From: CAVYTF01 sp963708205
Lineage (GTDB): Bacteria; Bacteroidota; Bacteroidia; Chitinophagales; Chitinophagaceae
NCBI GenBank assembly: GCA_963708205.1
Contig: OY970196.1
Location: forward strand, 2,976,001-3,040,000
DNA length: 64,000 bases
Direction: 5' to 3'
Shown here: positions 27,140 to 36,060 of the stretch, one piece after another
How positions within the stretch are numbered: the stretch's first letter is position 1
Layout of the letters: each line of letters begins with the position of its first letter
Program-made: the position numbers and the translations under genes
Notes under the pieces: generated by a model
What the model saw: only the letters and a program-made list of their open reading frames with translations
What the model was told of the DNA's origin: nothing
Databases searched by the model: none

Positions 27140-27170
27140 AAGGGCAGAATTAAATCTCTGCCTTTCTTTA
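27140..27170 (+). terminator. Terminator after the DUF4142 gene
   Basis: GGCAGA and TCTGCC pair across a nine-base loop and are followed by TTTCTTTATTTT. Confidence 0.6.
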
Positions 27171-27225
27171 TTTTGAGGTGAAATATTTTTGTCTGAATGT
27201 TTGTTGGTGAAGAACACTTTTCGCC

Positions 27226-27250
27226 GTCATTCTCAACTTAATTGAGAATC
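27226..27250. repeat. Dispersed palindromic repeat, copy 2
   Basis: Here the palindrome is perfect: ATTCTCAA-CTTAA-TTGAGAAT, preceded by GTC. It matches the element at 21661-21685 at most positions. Confidence 0.6.
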
Positions 27251-27363
27251 GGCTTTTAAGGTTACAAAAATCTATTGCGGTATTATCGGCTTGGTCATTA
27301 AGAATTATTAAATTGAAAACAATACAAAAAATCCATTTAACAAGATTGTTTTTTGATTAAATA

Positions 27364-27642
27364 ATGATGTTTAAAGCTGAAACATGCATGTTGGAGAATG
27401 AAACCTGCATGTTGGAGAAAGAAACTTGCATGTTTGAAAATGAAACCTGCATGTTGGAGAATGAAACTTGCATGTTGGAGAATGAAACCTGCATGTTGGA
27501 GAACGAAACCTGCATGTTGGAGAATGAAACCTGCATGATGGAGAAAGAAACTTGCATGTTGGAGAATGAAACATGGAGGTTTGAAAGAAAAAAAATATTA
27601 TTTGAGAAAAAAAGTTATTTGGGATTGGCTGGATTAAGATGA
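27364..27642 (+). other. Heptad-repeat ORF through array B (may not be a gene)
   Basis: Because the array period is 21 bases, a frame stays open through it and encodes nine copies of ETCMLEN with Lys, Phe or Met variants, then a basic end. The ORF stops at 27642 and its stop overlaps the ATG at 27639 (ATGA). Four of five variable columns in the array (6, 15, 18, 21) fall on third codon positions, which would suit coding, but the opposite strand shares those positions and is also open. No signal or family is recognised. Confidence 0.2.
27379..27588. repeat. Tandem array B: 9 good copies plus one degenerate copy of a 21-bp unit
   Basis: Units start at 27379, 27400, 27421 and so on to 27568. 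Each reads approximately GAAACnTGCATGTTGGAGAA plus one base. Copies differ at only five positions, so the array is young compared with array A. It is intergenic between the DUF4142 gene and a lipoprotein gene. There are no spacers. Confidence 0.95.
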
Positions 27643-27671
27643 ATATTTCTGCTGATAAGCCATTTTCCTTC

Positions 27672-28589
27672 ATGCGATTAATCAATTTTTTATTTATCAT
27701 TAGTTTACAATTAGTAATTTCTTGCAGTAATTATACAACTCATGTTACTTATAGTACATCAACAATAACTCACAATGGCATATTAGATACAAGTAAAATG
27801 GCAGAAGACACAAACAACTTACAAGTTAATAAAATAGACACGTTTAAATATTCGGGTTTAAAATTTTTGGATTCAACGATTGACGAAAAGCGTAATGCAT
27901 ATATAGACACATTTACGGTTGATAACTGCAACTTTAGATTTATAAATCCTGTAGCAGATAGAAATGATCTTGATATAATAATTTATCTGGAAAAACTAAT
28001 TGATAACAAATGGTTTTATACAGGATTTACCGTAGGTTTTATGAATCATGTTGATGACTATCATCATAATAGAGACGTAAATGGTGATGGTTTTGTTGAT
28101 ATAACACAGGACGAAAGATTTGTACAAGCAGTTTATTTCTATGACCCAAAAACTAAAACATATCCTAACACTACAGACTTACATGATCCTGAGACAAATT
28201 ATATAAATCCTGACTGGGAATTGATTGATACGGCAAGAAAAATATTTTGTGATTTTCAAGATTTTAAACAGTTATGCCACAACATTCATTCAATACTTTA
28301 CACTTACGATGGATTTGGCAGACACAACCTTTACGATTTAGAACTTTATAATTGTACAGATACTGGTACTGGTACACACTTTATTACTAAGCTCATTTTA
28401 AGTAAAATCACTGAAAGAAAATATTACGATTTTAGAATGATGGATGGTAGAGATTCATTAATTGATTCAAAAGATATTCCACTTCAAACGCCTATCGACT
28501 TAGACAAAAATTATGATAATAATGACTATTTTGATTATGTATCGTTTTGGAAAGAAAGATATAAAAAATTGTTGGGCTACGACAAATAG
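27672..28589 (+). CDS. Putative lipoprotein, unrecognised
   Basis: A 305-residue protein. The ATG at 27672 (MRLINFLFIISLQLVISC) gives a proper lipoprotein signal with Cys18; the in-frame ATG at 27639 would add eleven residues before it. The mature part is rich in Asp, Asn and Tyr and contains 'NRDVNGDGFVDITQDERF', an EF-hand- or dockerin-like calcium loop (DVNGDGFVD). No family is recognised. It lies alone after array B. Confidence 0.65.
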   Translation: MRLINFLFIISLQLVISCSNYTTHVTYSTSTITHNGILDTSKMAEDTNNLQVNKIDTFKYSGLKFLDSTIDEKRNAYIDTFTVDNCNFRFINPVADRNDLDIIIYLEKLIDNKWFYTGFTVGFMNHVDDYHHNRDVNGDGFVDITQDERFVQAVYFYDPKTKTYPNTTDLHDPETNYINPDWELIDTARKIFCDFQDFKQLCHNIHSILYTYDGFGRHNLYDLELYNCTDTGTGTHFITKLILSKITERKYYDFRMMDGRDSLIDSKDIPLQTPIDLDKNYDNNDYFDYVSFWKERYKKLLGYDK

Positions 28590-28852
28590 TATCATATTCG
28601 TCTCAGTTAACAAACTTCCCCGCATCTATTCATGACAAAAAAAATGAATAGTATATTTGGTTTTGCATATAATAAAAGCAATCTTTGGGTTGTGTGCCTT
28701 ATTCAAACCATTACTAACCAAAATCAAAAATAACAGAAATAGAAAGCCTTAAATATATTCATCAAAACAGTTTCTGATTTTTCACTAAAAGAGATTTTGC
28801 ACTTTCGAAAAAGTATTGCGGTTATTCTTAATCAAATAAAAAAGAAAATATT

Positions 28853-29629
28853 ATGGCATCCCCAAAAACAACATCAAAGACAATCGTTTTTGTACATGGA
28901 TTATTTGTAAACCCGGCAAGCTGGGCAAGCTGGAAAACATATTATGAAAGCAAAGGCTATACTTGCTACATACCGGCAAACCCTTGTCACGAAGGAAGTC
29001 CCGCAGTTTTAAGAACAACCATTAATCCTAATTTACCAAACGTAGGTTTTGAAGATGTAGTAATGAACATTGTAAAACTGATTGACACTTTGCCTGAAAA
29101 GCCAATCGTAATTGGACATTCATTAGCAGGTTTGGTGGTGCAAAAATTGCTGGAAATGGACAAAGCTGCTGCTGGAATTTGTATTGACGGTGCTGTACCA
29201 AAAAATATTATACCACCTTTGCGAACTGTAAAAACAATGTTTCCGGTAATACAGCCATTTAGCGGAAACTCACCTTTTGTAGCAACAAAAAAATGGTTTC
29301 ATTTTGCATTTTGCACAACCCTGACAAGAGACGAAAGCGATAAAGTTTATAATGACATTTGTGTGCCCGAAAGCAGAAGGATACCAAGACAAACGCTATA
29401 TAAATCCTTTGCAAACGTTGATCTTAAAAAGCCACATAATCCTTTATTATTTATTGGTGGCGAAAAGGATAATATTATTCCGGCAACGCTAAGCAAGAAA
29501 AATGCAGAAGCCTACAAAGACAAAAATAGCATTTCGGACTTCAAAGAATTTAAAGGCAGGTGCCACTACATTTGCGGACAAGAAGGTTGGCAGGAAGTAG
29601 CTGATTATATTTTGAATTGGCTAAAATAG
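28853..29629 (+). CDS. Alpha/beta hydrolase
   Basis: A 258-residue alpha/beta-hydrolase. The oxyanion-hole motif 'VFVHGLFVNPASW' is near residue 15, the nucleophile elbow is 'IGHSLAGLV' (Ser about residue 91), and the acid and base are probably in 'GGEKDNIIP' and 'GRCHYICGQEGW'. There is no signal peptide, so it is cytoplasmic. The substrate is unknown. It is a single-gene unit with 263 bp of sequence upstream in which no clear promoter is seen. Confidence 0.85.
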   Translation: MASPKTTSKTIVFVHGLFVNPASWASWKTYYESKGYTCYIPANPCHEGSPAVLRTTINPNLPNVGFEDVVMNIVKLIDTLPEKPIVIGHSLAGLVVQKLLEMDKAAAGICIDGAVPKNIIPPLRTVKTMFPVIQPFSGNSPFVATKKWFHFAFCTTLTRDESDKVYNDICVPESRRIPRQTLYKSFANVDLKKPHNPLLFIGGEKDNIIPATLSKKNAEAYKDKNSISDFKEFKGRCHYICGQEGWQEVADYILNWLK

Positions 29630-29869
29630 TGCGGATCTTTCGCCGTTGTTGCACTGCACGCGACTCAGTTTACAACTTTGCTGTAATGTAATGATATTGG
29701 GAATTGCGTTAATATAGCAATCTTAGCAAGATTTTAATACGAGCCAAAATTGCTACAGGTTGAAAATGTTGAAGAAAGCTTCATCCAAATAAAAAAAACC
29801 TGAACAAAAAGAAATCAATTTTGTTGCATCATTCTCTGCTAACCTATTTTCTCCATAAAAATAAATTTA

Positions 29870-30604
29870 ATGGACACCTCCACTTTTTTTGATGGGTATT
29901 ACAATAATGCATCAGTGAACTGTATAGTAGTTACGGATGATAAGGGTATAATCTTAAATACAAACAAGGCATTCTGCAACAACTTTGGTTATAGTCAGGA
30001 TGAACTAAACGGACAGCATTTCAGAGTGCTCTTTACACTGCCGGATAGAAATGAAAAAAAACCCGAAGCGGAATTGGCAAAGGTTTTAAGCACCGGCAAT
30101 TCATTTGACGAAAATTTTCTTTTGAATAAAGATGGGAAAGAAATTTGGATAACAGGGGAATCTATGCTTGTAAAAACAAAGACCGGAACGCCTTACATAA
30201 TAAAGGACATAGTAAACTTACAATCGAAGAACCAACTGAGACTTTTTACTATTGAAGCTGAGGATTTAATGGAAAGAATATTTGAGGGCAATAAAGAAAC
30301 ATCAATGATTGTTTTAGATGGCATGGGCAAAATAATTAAAGTAAACCAGTCTTTCCTTAACCAGTTCGAAATTGCGGAGATGCCACTTACCGCCATTCGG
30401 CTAACGCAGCTCAATCATCCTTTCTGGAACAATGCAGATGTAAGAAGTGAAATAAGGAATATTATTGTGAAGAATAAATTCCCTGCAAAAACTTTCGTAT
30501 TAGAAACTACGAAAGGAGAAAAAATACCCTTAAAATTCAATGTGAAAGTTCTAGGAAGAGAGGAAAGGAAGGTATATATTATAATAGAAGAAAGCGCAGA
30601 ATAG
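29870..30604 (+). CDS. Stand-alone tandem PAS-domain protein
   Basis: A 244-residue protein with two PAS domains. The first covers about residues 10-115 ('YYNNASVNCIVVTDDKGIILNTNKAFCNNFGYSQDEL'); the second covers about 125-240 ('NKETSMIVLDGMGKIIKVNQSFLNQFEI'). No histidine kinase, GGDEF, EAL or DNA-binding output follows. It could sense redox state or a ligand and act on a partner protein encoded elsewhere. Terminator at 30672. Confidence 0.82.
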   Translation: MDTSTFFDGYYNNASVNCIVVTDDKGIILNTNKAFCNNFGYSQDELNGQHFRVLFTLPDRNEKKPEAELAKVLSTGNSFDENFLLNKDGKEIWITGESMLVKTKTGTPYIIKDIVNLQSKNQLRLFTIEAEDLMERIFEGNKETSMIVLDGMGKIIKVNQSFLNQFEIAEMPLTAIRLTQLNHPFWNNADVRSEIRNIIVKNKFPAKTFVLETTKGEKIPLKFNVKVLGREERKVYIIIEESAE

Positions 30605-30671
30605 ATTCTCCGGCTGTTAGTGTTTTGCCAACACTATTAAAAAGAATTCATTCCTCATTTTAGATATATTA

Positions 30672-30707
30672 CAAAAGCCCGGCATTGTGCCAGGCTTTTG
30701 TTTTTTT
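30672..30707. terminator. Bidirectional terminator
   Basis: CAAAAGCCcGGCA and TGCCaGGCTTTTG form a stem of about twelve pairs, with Ts after it on the plus strand. It serves the PAS gene and probably the convergent T9SS gene. Confidence 0.75.
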
Positions 30708-30724
30708 ATAATGTGATATCAGTT

Positions 30725-33700
30725 TTAACGTGTAATAACCAGTTTTGCCGTTTGCCTGCTTCCATCTTCATCAGTGATGGAGATGAAGTAAGTGCCGCTG
30801 GCAAGATCAGACACATTCAGTTGCTGTGTTGCATTGCCTTGTGTTTCTATTGTTCTAAGTAATTTCCCTTGCGGAGAAGTAAGCTGGATACTTGCTTTGT
30901 GACCATATCCATTCAAATGAATAGTAACCAGTGATGATGCAGGATTAGGTGAAACAAGCATTGCTTTACTATCATCTGATGAAATACCATCCGTGAGCAT
31001 ACCCGTTCTGTGATCATCATTGAGGATAGTGCCTACTGCTACACTGTCTTTAAGCGTTGCATTAACCGCATCGCTGAGCTTTACCTTGAAAGTTTCATCC
31101 GGTTCAACCTGCTTATCACCATTGATGAGTACAGTGATGTACTGGTGTTTATCTCCTTTGTTGAAGGTAAGCGTGCCGCTTGATGCTTCATAATCGCTCG
31201 GAGCTGTGGCTGTATTATTAACCGTTCTGTAGTTAACTGTTATTGTACGGTAAGCAGAATCGCTTAACGTAACTTTGAATTTCATTTGCTTTTCACCTTT
31301 GTTGCCTTCTTTAATGGAAGCATCATATATTTTAAATTTCGGAACCGGACATCCTTCGTCAACCTGTCCGTTACAATTGTTGTCCTTGCCATCGCATAAT
31401 TCCGGTGCACCGGGATGAATGGTGGCATCACTGTCATCACAATCCAGGTTGTTCCTTACATATCCTGCAGGGGGTGTGCAGCTAATGGAAATAGAGTTAT
31501 TCGGATCTCCGTAACTATCACCATCCACATCTTTATAGAAGGTTTTAGGATTGTTGCAGGCTACTACTGTAAAGGAGCCATATTCGGGATAACCACCACT
31601 ATTATAATTAAGGTCTTTGATCTTCTGGAAGTTATCTGAAACTGCCAGCGGATCATAAGAGTAAACCACTCCTGAGTCAAAAGCGCCTCCTTCGTATGCC
31701 AAACCATAGAGTTTGCCGTCCTGTGCCTGGCCTAAGCCACCAAAGGGATACTCTCCGTTGGTATAATCGAAATCATGCAGATCAGTGTACCCATTGCTTG
31801 CAGCAGCGGGATCAAAAGAGAAGATAACCCCATCAAGATTAGCACCTCCTTCTTCCATTGTTCCATAGAGTTTCCCATCCGATGCCTGTATCAGATTATC
31901 AAGAGGTTCGCTGCCGGTACTGTAATCGCAATCATGTAAATCAGAATAGCCATTGCTTACAGCACTTGGATCGAAGGAGAAGATAACACCATAACTATTA
32001 GCGCCACCTTCGAAGGTAGTTCCGTATAGCTTACCATCCTGAGCCAGTAATAAACTGTTATAAGGATACTGTCCGGTGCTTCCATCATGGTCATGCACGT
32101 CAGTATAAGTATTGGTTGCAGGGTCAAAAGAGAAGATAACACCTACGTTATTAGCACCTCCAGCATAGGCATTTCCATAAAATTTTCCATCTGCAGTATC
32201 TAGTACCAAACTGCCTACCGGGTAAGCGCCATTGGTACCATCAAACTTATAGAGGATAGTATATACAGAATCGGTAAGATCATAAGAGTAGAGTGCACCG
32301 TAATTATTAGTACCACCTTCATCCAGTAAGCCATAAAGTTTACCATTTGATGCCTGTACCGGAGGACCATAGCTGTAATATCCACTATCAGAATTAAAAT
32401 CTACCAGCTTTACCAGTGAGTCTGTTAAAGGGTTGTATGAGAAGAGGGTACCTTCATCATATTTTCCCTGTCCGTAGGTAGTGCCATATAGATTGCCATC
32501 TGATGCCTTGTACAAACCTGAGAGAAGATAAGCACCTTCGTAGTTGGTGTTAAAGCTTCTGATCAGGTTAAAGGAAGAGGCAGATATATTGTAAGAAAAC
32601 AAGACCCCGTCGTATGCCGTACCGCCATCATAAGTAGTACCATAGAGTGTACCATCGGGCATTTGCAGTAAACTGCCGTAAGGAAACTCGCCATCACTAT
32701 CATCAAAATCATGCAGGTCGGTATACGTGTTGCCTGCAGGATCAAAGGAGAAGACAACACCCTCGTTATTGGCACCTCCGTCGTAGGTCATCCCATACAG
32801 CTTACTATCCTGGGCCTGTATCAGGTCATTCCCATCAGGATACGAGCCGTCCGTACCGGCAAAGTCATGCAGGTCATTATAAGCATTTGTAGCAGCAGCA
32901 GGGTCAAAGGAGAAGATAACACCCTCGTTATTGGCACCACCTTCATAAGCCATGCCATATAGTTTGTTGTCCTGAGCCAGTGTTAAACTGCCATAAGGAT
33001 AAGCTCCATTGTTATTGGAATTATCAAAATCATACAGGTCAGTATAGGTGTTAACAGAGGGATCGAAGGAGAAGATAACACCCTCACTGTTGGCTCCTCC
33101 CACAACCGTCATACCGTAGAGTTTACCATTTAATGAATCCGGCGTCAGGCTGCCATATGGCTCTGCTCCATTGGTCTGATCAAAATCCAGTAGCTTGCTA
33201 TACCCATTGGTAACAGGATCAAAAGAGAAGATCACACCGTCATTATCAGCACCACCTGCGTAAGTCATACCATACAGCTTGCCATTTTGTGCCTGTACCA
33301 GGTTATTGCCATAAGGATATGCCCCATCGGTATAATCAAAATCATGCACATCGGTAACAGCAGCAGTAGAAGGATCGAAGGAGAAAATAGTTCCATATTC
33401 GTTATTGCCACCTTCGTAGGTCATGCCATACAGTTTGCCATCAGACGCCTGGAAGAGGCTGCCGTAAGGATAGCCACCAACAGTATAATAGTCGAAGCTG
33501 TACAAAGTAGTATAGTTGCCGCTGGCAGGATCATAGGAAAAAATAGTTCCATAATCAAAGGCACCGCCGTCGGCAGCCGTCCCATACAGCTTGCCATTTG
33601 AAGCGCGGATTAAATTTTGGTCGGGATCTTCGCCATCCACAGAAAAAGATTTTGTAACATTATAGGTGCTGATAGAACGCTCGTAGCTGTTAATGACACC

Positions 33701-33805
33701 TCCGCCGTATTTGCCGCCATCATAGGTAGTGCCATACAATACCTGTGCATGGCTGGTGATAGTAATAAGACACAACGATAGTATTAAAGTAATTATTTGT
33801 TTCAT
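30725..33805 (-). CDS. T9SS-exported protein with about 14 GloVer-type repeats, MopE-like and Calx-beta domains
   Basis: A 1026-residue secreted protein with a signal peptide (ending SHAQ). About 14 repeats of roughly 51-54 residues follow (about 20-760), each with a core GKLYGMTYEGGAN..GVIFSFDP and an ending like DLHDFD..G.YPYGSL. Next come a MopE-like metal-binding segment (residues about 770-825, 'DCDDSDATIHPGAPELCDG' and 'DNNCNGQVDEGCP'), a Calx-beta domain (about 830-930) and a T9SS sorting domain (about 945-1026, 'VSPNPASSLVTIHLNG' to 'TAKLVITR'). Probably a surface or extracellular repeat protein; ligand unknown. Confidence 0.88.
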   Translation of the reverse strand: MKQIITLILSLCLITITSHAQVLYGTTYDGGKYGGGVINSYERSISTYNVTKSFSVDGEDPDQNLIRASNGKLYGTAADGGAFDYGTIFSYDPASGNYTTLYSFDYYTVGGYPYGSLFQASDGKLYGMTYEGGNNEYGTIFSFDPSTAAVTDVHDFDYTDGAYPYGNNLVQAQNGKLYGMTYAGGADNDGVIFSFDPVTNGYSKLLDFDQTNGAEPYGSLTPDSLNGKLYGMTVVGGANSEGVIFSFDPSVNTYTDLYDFDNSNNNGAYPYGSLTLAQDNKLYGMAYEGGANNEGVIFSFDPAAATNAYNDLHDFAGTDGSYPDGNDLIQAQDSKLYGMTYDGGANNEGVVFSFDPAGNTYTDLHDFDDSDGEFPYGSLLQMPDGTLYGTTYDGGTAYDGVLFSYNISASSFNLIRSFNTNYEGAYLLSGLYKASDGNLYGTTYGQGKYDEGTLFSYNPLTDSLVKLVDFNSDSGYYSYGPPVQASNGKLYGLLDEGGTNNYGALYSYDLTDSVYTILYKFDGTNGAYPVGSLVLDTADGKFYGNAYAGGANNVGVIFSFDPATNTYTDVHDHDGSTGQYPYNSLLLAQDGKLYGTTFEGGANSYGVIFSFDPSAVSNGYSDLHDCDYSTGSEPLDNLIQASDGKLYGTMEEGGANLDGVIFSFDPAAASNGYTDLHDFDYTNGEYPFGGLGQAQDGKLYGLAYEGGAFDSGVVYSYDPLAVSDNFQKIKDLNYNSGGYPEYGSFTVVACNNPKTFYKDVDGDSYGDPNNSISISCTPPAGYVRNNLDCDDSDATIHPGAPELCDGKDNNCNGQVDEGCPVPKFKIYDASIKEGNKGEKQMKFKVTLSDSAYRTITVNYRTVNNTATAPSDYEASSGTLTFNKGDKHQYITVLINGDKQVEPDETFKVKLSDAVNATLKDSVAVGTILNDDHRTGMLTDGISSDDSKAMLVSPNPASSLVTIHLNGYGHKASIQLTSPQGKLLRTIETQGNATQQLNVSDLASGTYFISITDEDGSRQTAKLVITR

Positions 33806-33828
33806 AAAGCGTAGTATTGATGGATGAT

Positions 33829-34287
33829 TTAATTAATGGAATTAATCGAAGAAAGATGTAATTGTGCTTCAGCATTGAAAGGAACTGTAGCAGGAAAATG
33901 GCTGGTCTTTGTATACTGGGCAATAGACCATTTTGCTACTTTGTACACATCGTCTTTCTTATAAAGAGGTCTTCCCATCACTACATTCTGAAACCGGTGC
34001 ACTATCAGCTTATGATCTTTAAAAACATCGTACCCCAAGCCGCCGCCCGGTGCAGGGATAGGATGAATGGTGTAACCCTGGTACTCCATCTTATCCTTTA
34101 GAGGATCGATATGATCATGGTGAGGATGTATGGCAACAGACTTTTGCTGCACCGCCGGTAATTGTGCATTTGTATAGCAGGAGATACAAACAATGCATAA
34201 GACCAGCATCGCGGCTTTGTACACTTGCCGGTTGACAAAGCAACCGGTTCTAACTTCTTTTTTGAGAGAGGAAAATTTAATTTGCAT
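33829..34287 (-). CDS. Small exported protein, DUF4907-like
   Basis: A 152-residue protein with a hydrophobic segment at residues 25-42 that looks like a signal peptide (CISCYTNAQ), after an unusually long basic start. The part 'GLGYDVFKDHKLIVHRFQNVVMGRPLYKKDDVYKVAKW' resembles the DUF4907 pattern of a small periplasmic Bacteroidota family. Histidines are frequent near residue 54. It lies 24 bp upstream of the large T9SS repeat gene and is probably in the same operon. Confidence 0.6.
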   Translation of the reverse strand: MQIKFSSLKKEVRTGCFVNRQVYKAAMLVLCIVCISCYTNAQLPAVQQKSVAIHPHHDHIDPLKDKMEYQGYTIHPIPAPGGGLGYDVFKDHKLIVHRFQNVVMGRPLYKKDDVYKVAKWSIAQYTKTSHFPATVPFNAEAQLHLSSINSIN

Positions 34288-34684
34288 AGTGTGTAGTATT
34301 TAATGTTAAAGGATGTGTATAGATAAAAATTATTTTAATGATGCAGTGTTCATAATTTATTGATTACTCAGATCAATAAATAAAACTTGATTGCATAAAC
34401 CTTTGTTGAAAGCTTGCGAAAATATTTCCTGTTCAAAGCTTTTGGATAGTTTCGAAATGTTCAGCAGTTAATTAAAAATTCCGTGGAAATAATGGTCATG
34501 TTTTTAGGTACGGAATGTTTTAGTCAATGTGTTCTGCATGCAATCAATTGCAATATCCCAAAAATTTTTTAAATAAAAAAATTTCAGAAAAGTATTTTTA
34601 TTTTTTATCAAATTTTAAGGTAACAACAGATTTATTGTAAAGGAACATCATCCGGTAAAATCTTTCATTCGCCTGTTTCAGCCT
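34288..34684. other. Intergenic region, about 400 bp, divergent
   Basis: AT-rich sequence between the small exported protein (minus) and the NDH-2 gene (plus). I see no gene, hairpin or repeat here other than the promoter of the plus-strand gene at its right end. Confidence 0.6.
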
Positions 34685-34692
34685 TACCTTTG
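34663..34692 (+). promoter_or_regulatory. Promoter of the NDH-2-like gene
   Basis: TACCTTTG at 34685-34692 matches the -7 box. TTTC at 34663-34666, 18 bases upstream, is a three-of-four -33 match. The ATG is 18 bases downstream. Confidence 0.5.
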
Positions 34693-34710
34693 CTTCGCTA
34701 AACCATTTTC

Positions 34711-36006
34711 ATGAAAATAATTATTGTTGGCGGTGGCTTTGCGGGGTTGCAGTTGGCAAAAAGACTGAATAATAAAAAAGGCGTTGAACTGTTGCTGATC
34801 GATCAATATAATTACCACCAATTCCAGCCATTGTTTTACCAGGTTGCCACGGCCGGTCTTGATGCAAGCAATATTTCTTTTCCACTCAGAAAAATATTTC
34901 AGGAAAGTAAAAACCTGCATATTCGTCTTGCACAATTGCAGGAAATTAAAGCAAATGACAACATAATCATTACTTCGATCGGTAATTTTAATTATGATGT
35001 ATTGGTGCTCGCAACAGGCGCTGAAACCAACTTTTTTAATAATGAACATATTAGGGAATTTGCGTTTCCGATGAAAAGTACTTCTGAAGCTTTGCAGATA
35101 AGGCATTCTTTAATTCAAAATTTTGAAGATGCATTAAGCGAAAAAGATGCAAACAAATTGCAGCAGAGAATGAACCTCGTAATTGTTGGTGGCGGACCAA
35201 CAGGAGTGGAGGTTAGCGGCGCGCTCGCAGAGATGCGCAATAATATTTTACCAAAAGATTATCCCGAACTGGATTTCTCCAAAATGAATATTTTTCTGCT
35301 TGAAGGAAGCCCGAAAACACTTGGAGTGATGAGTGAAAAAAGCAGCGAACAAAGTTGCAATTACCTGCATAAACTTGGCGTGCAGGTAAGAACGGATACG
35401 CATGTGAAAGATTATGATGGTGAAAATATCATGCTCAGTAACGGAGAAAATATTCCTGCTAAAATAGTGATCTGGGCTGCGGGAATAAAAGGAAATGTGC
35501 CTGCCGGAATCAGTGCAGATGTTGTCGTAAAAGGCAACCGCATAAAGGTTGACAGGTTTAATAAAGTACTTGGTACACAAAATATTTATGCCATCGGGGA
35601 TATTGCAAATATGGAAACGCCGAAGTATCCTACTGGTCATCCACAGTTGGCGAATGTGGCGATACACCAGGCAAAGAATCTGGCAAAAAATTTCATCACA
35701 CAATTTAATCATCCTGAAAAAAAATTAACTGAATTTGAATACCATGATAAAGGCACGATGGCAACGGTGGGACGAAATTTAGCAGTGGTTGATATTCCTA
35801 AACCAAGACTTCATTTTGGCGGATGGATCGCGTGGATGATGTGGATGGTGTTGCATTTATTGTTGATACTTGGTGTTAAAAACCGATTGCAAATATTAAT
35901 CAATTGGGTGTATAAATATTTTACTTACGATCAGAGTTTAAGATTGCTTTTTACAAACTTTAATAGAATTCCTGAAAAGGAAAATACAGATCCTGTCATA
36001 AAATGA
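34711..36006 (+). CDS. Type II NADH:quinone dehydrogenase-like flavoprotein
   Basis: A 431-residue FAD/NAD(P) oxidoreductase of the NDH-2 type, which passes electrons from NADH to quinone at the membrane without pumping protons. The FAD-binding 'IIIVGGGFAGLQLAKRL' is at the start, the NADH-binding 'VIVGGGPTGVEVSGALAEM' is near residues 152-170 and 'IYAIGDIA' is near 290. A hydrophobic stretch ('WIAWMMWMVLHLLLILG', about 370-390) is typical of Bacteroidota members and probably anchors it. Own promoter; glucokinase follows after 54 bp. Confidence 0.9.
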   Translation: MKIIIVGGGFAGLQLAKRLNNKKGVELLLIDQYNYHQFQPLFYQVATAGLDASNISFPLRKIFQESKNLHIRLAQLQEIKANDNIIITSIGNFNYDVLVLATGAETNFFNNEHIREFAFPMKSTSEALQIRHSLIQNFEDALSEKDANKLQQRMNLVIVGGGPTGVEVSGALAEMRNNILPKDYPELDFSKMNIFLLEGSPKTLGVMSEKSSEQSCNYLHKLGVQVRTDTHVKDYDGENIMLSNGENIPAKIVIWAAGIKGNVPAGISADVVVKGNRIKVDRFNKVLGTQNIYAIGDIANMETPKYPTGHPQLANVAIHQAKNLAKNFITQFNHPEKKLTEFEYHDKGTMATVGRNLAVVDIPKPRLHFGGWIAWMMWMVLHLLLILGVKNRLQILINWVYKYFTYDQSLRLLFTNFNRIPEKENTDPVIK

Positions 36007-36060
36007 AAAACAAGCCATTTTAAATTGTTGTCTTAATTTTATTGTCAAACAATAACGATA

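Noticed and set aside
27357..27700. Minus-strand ORFs through array B (66 and 109 codons)
   Set aside because: Same cause: a 21-bp period. There is no start context or recognisable product.
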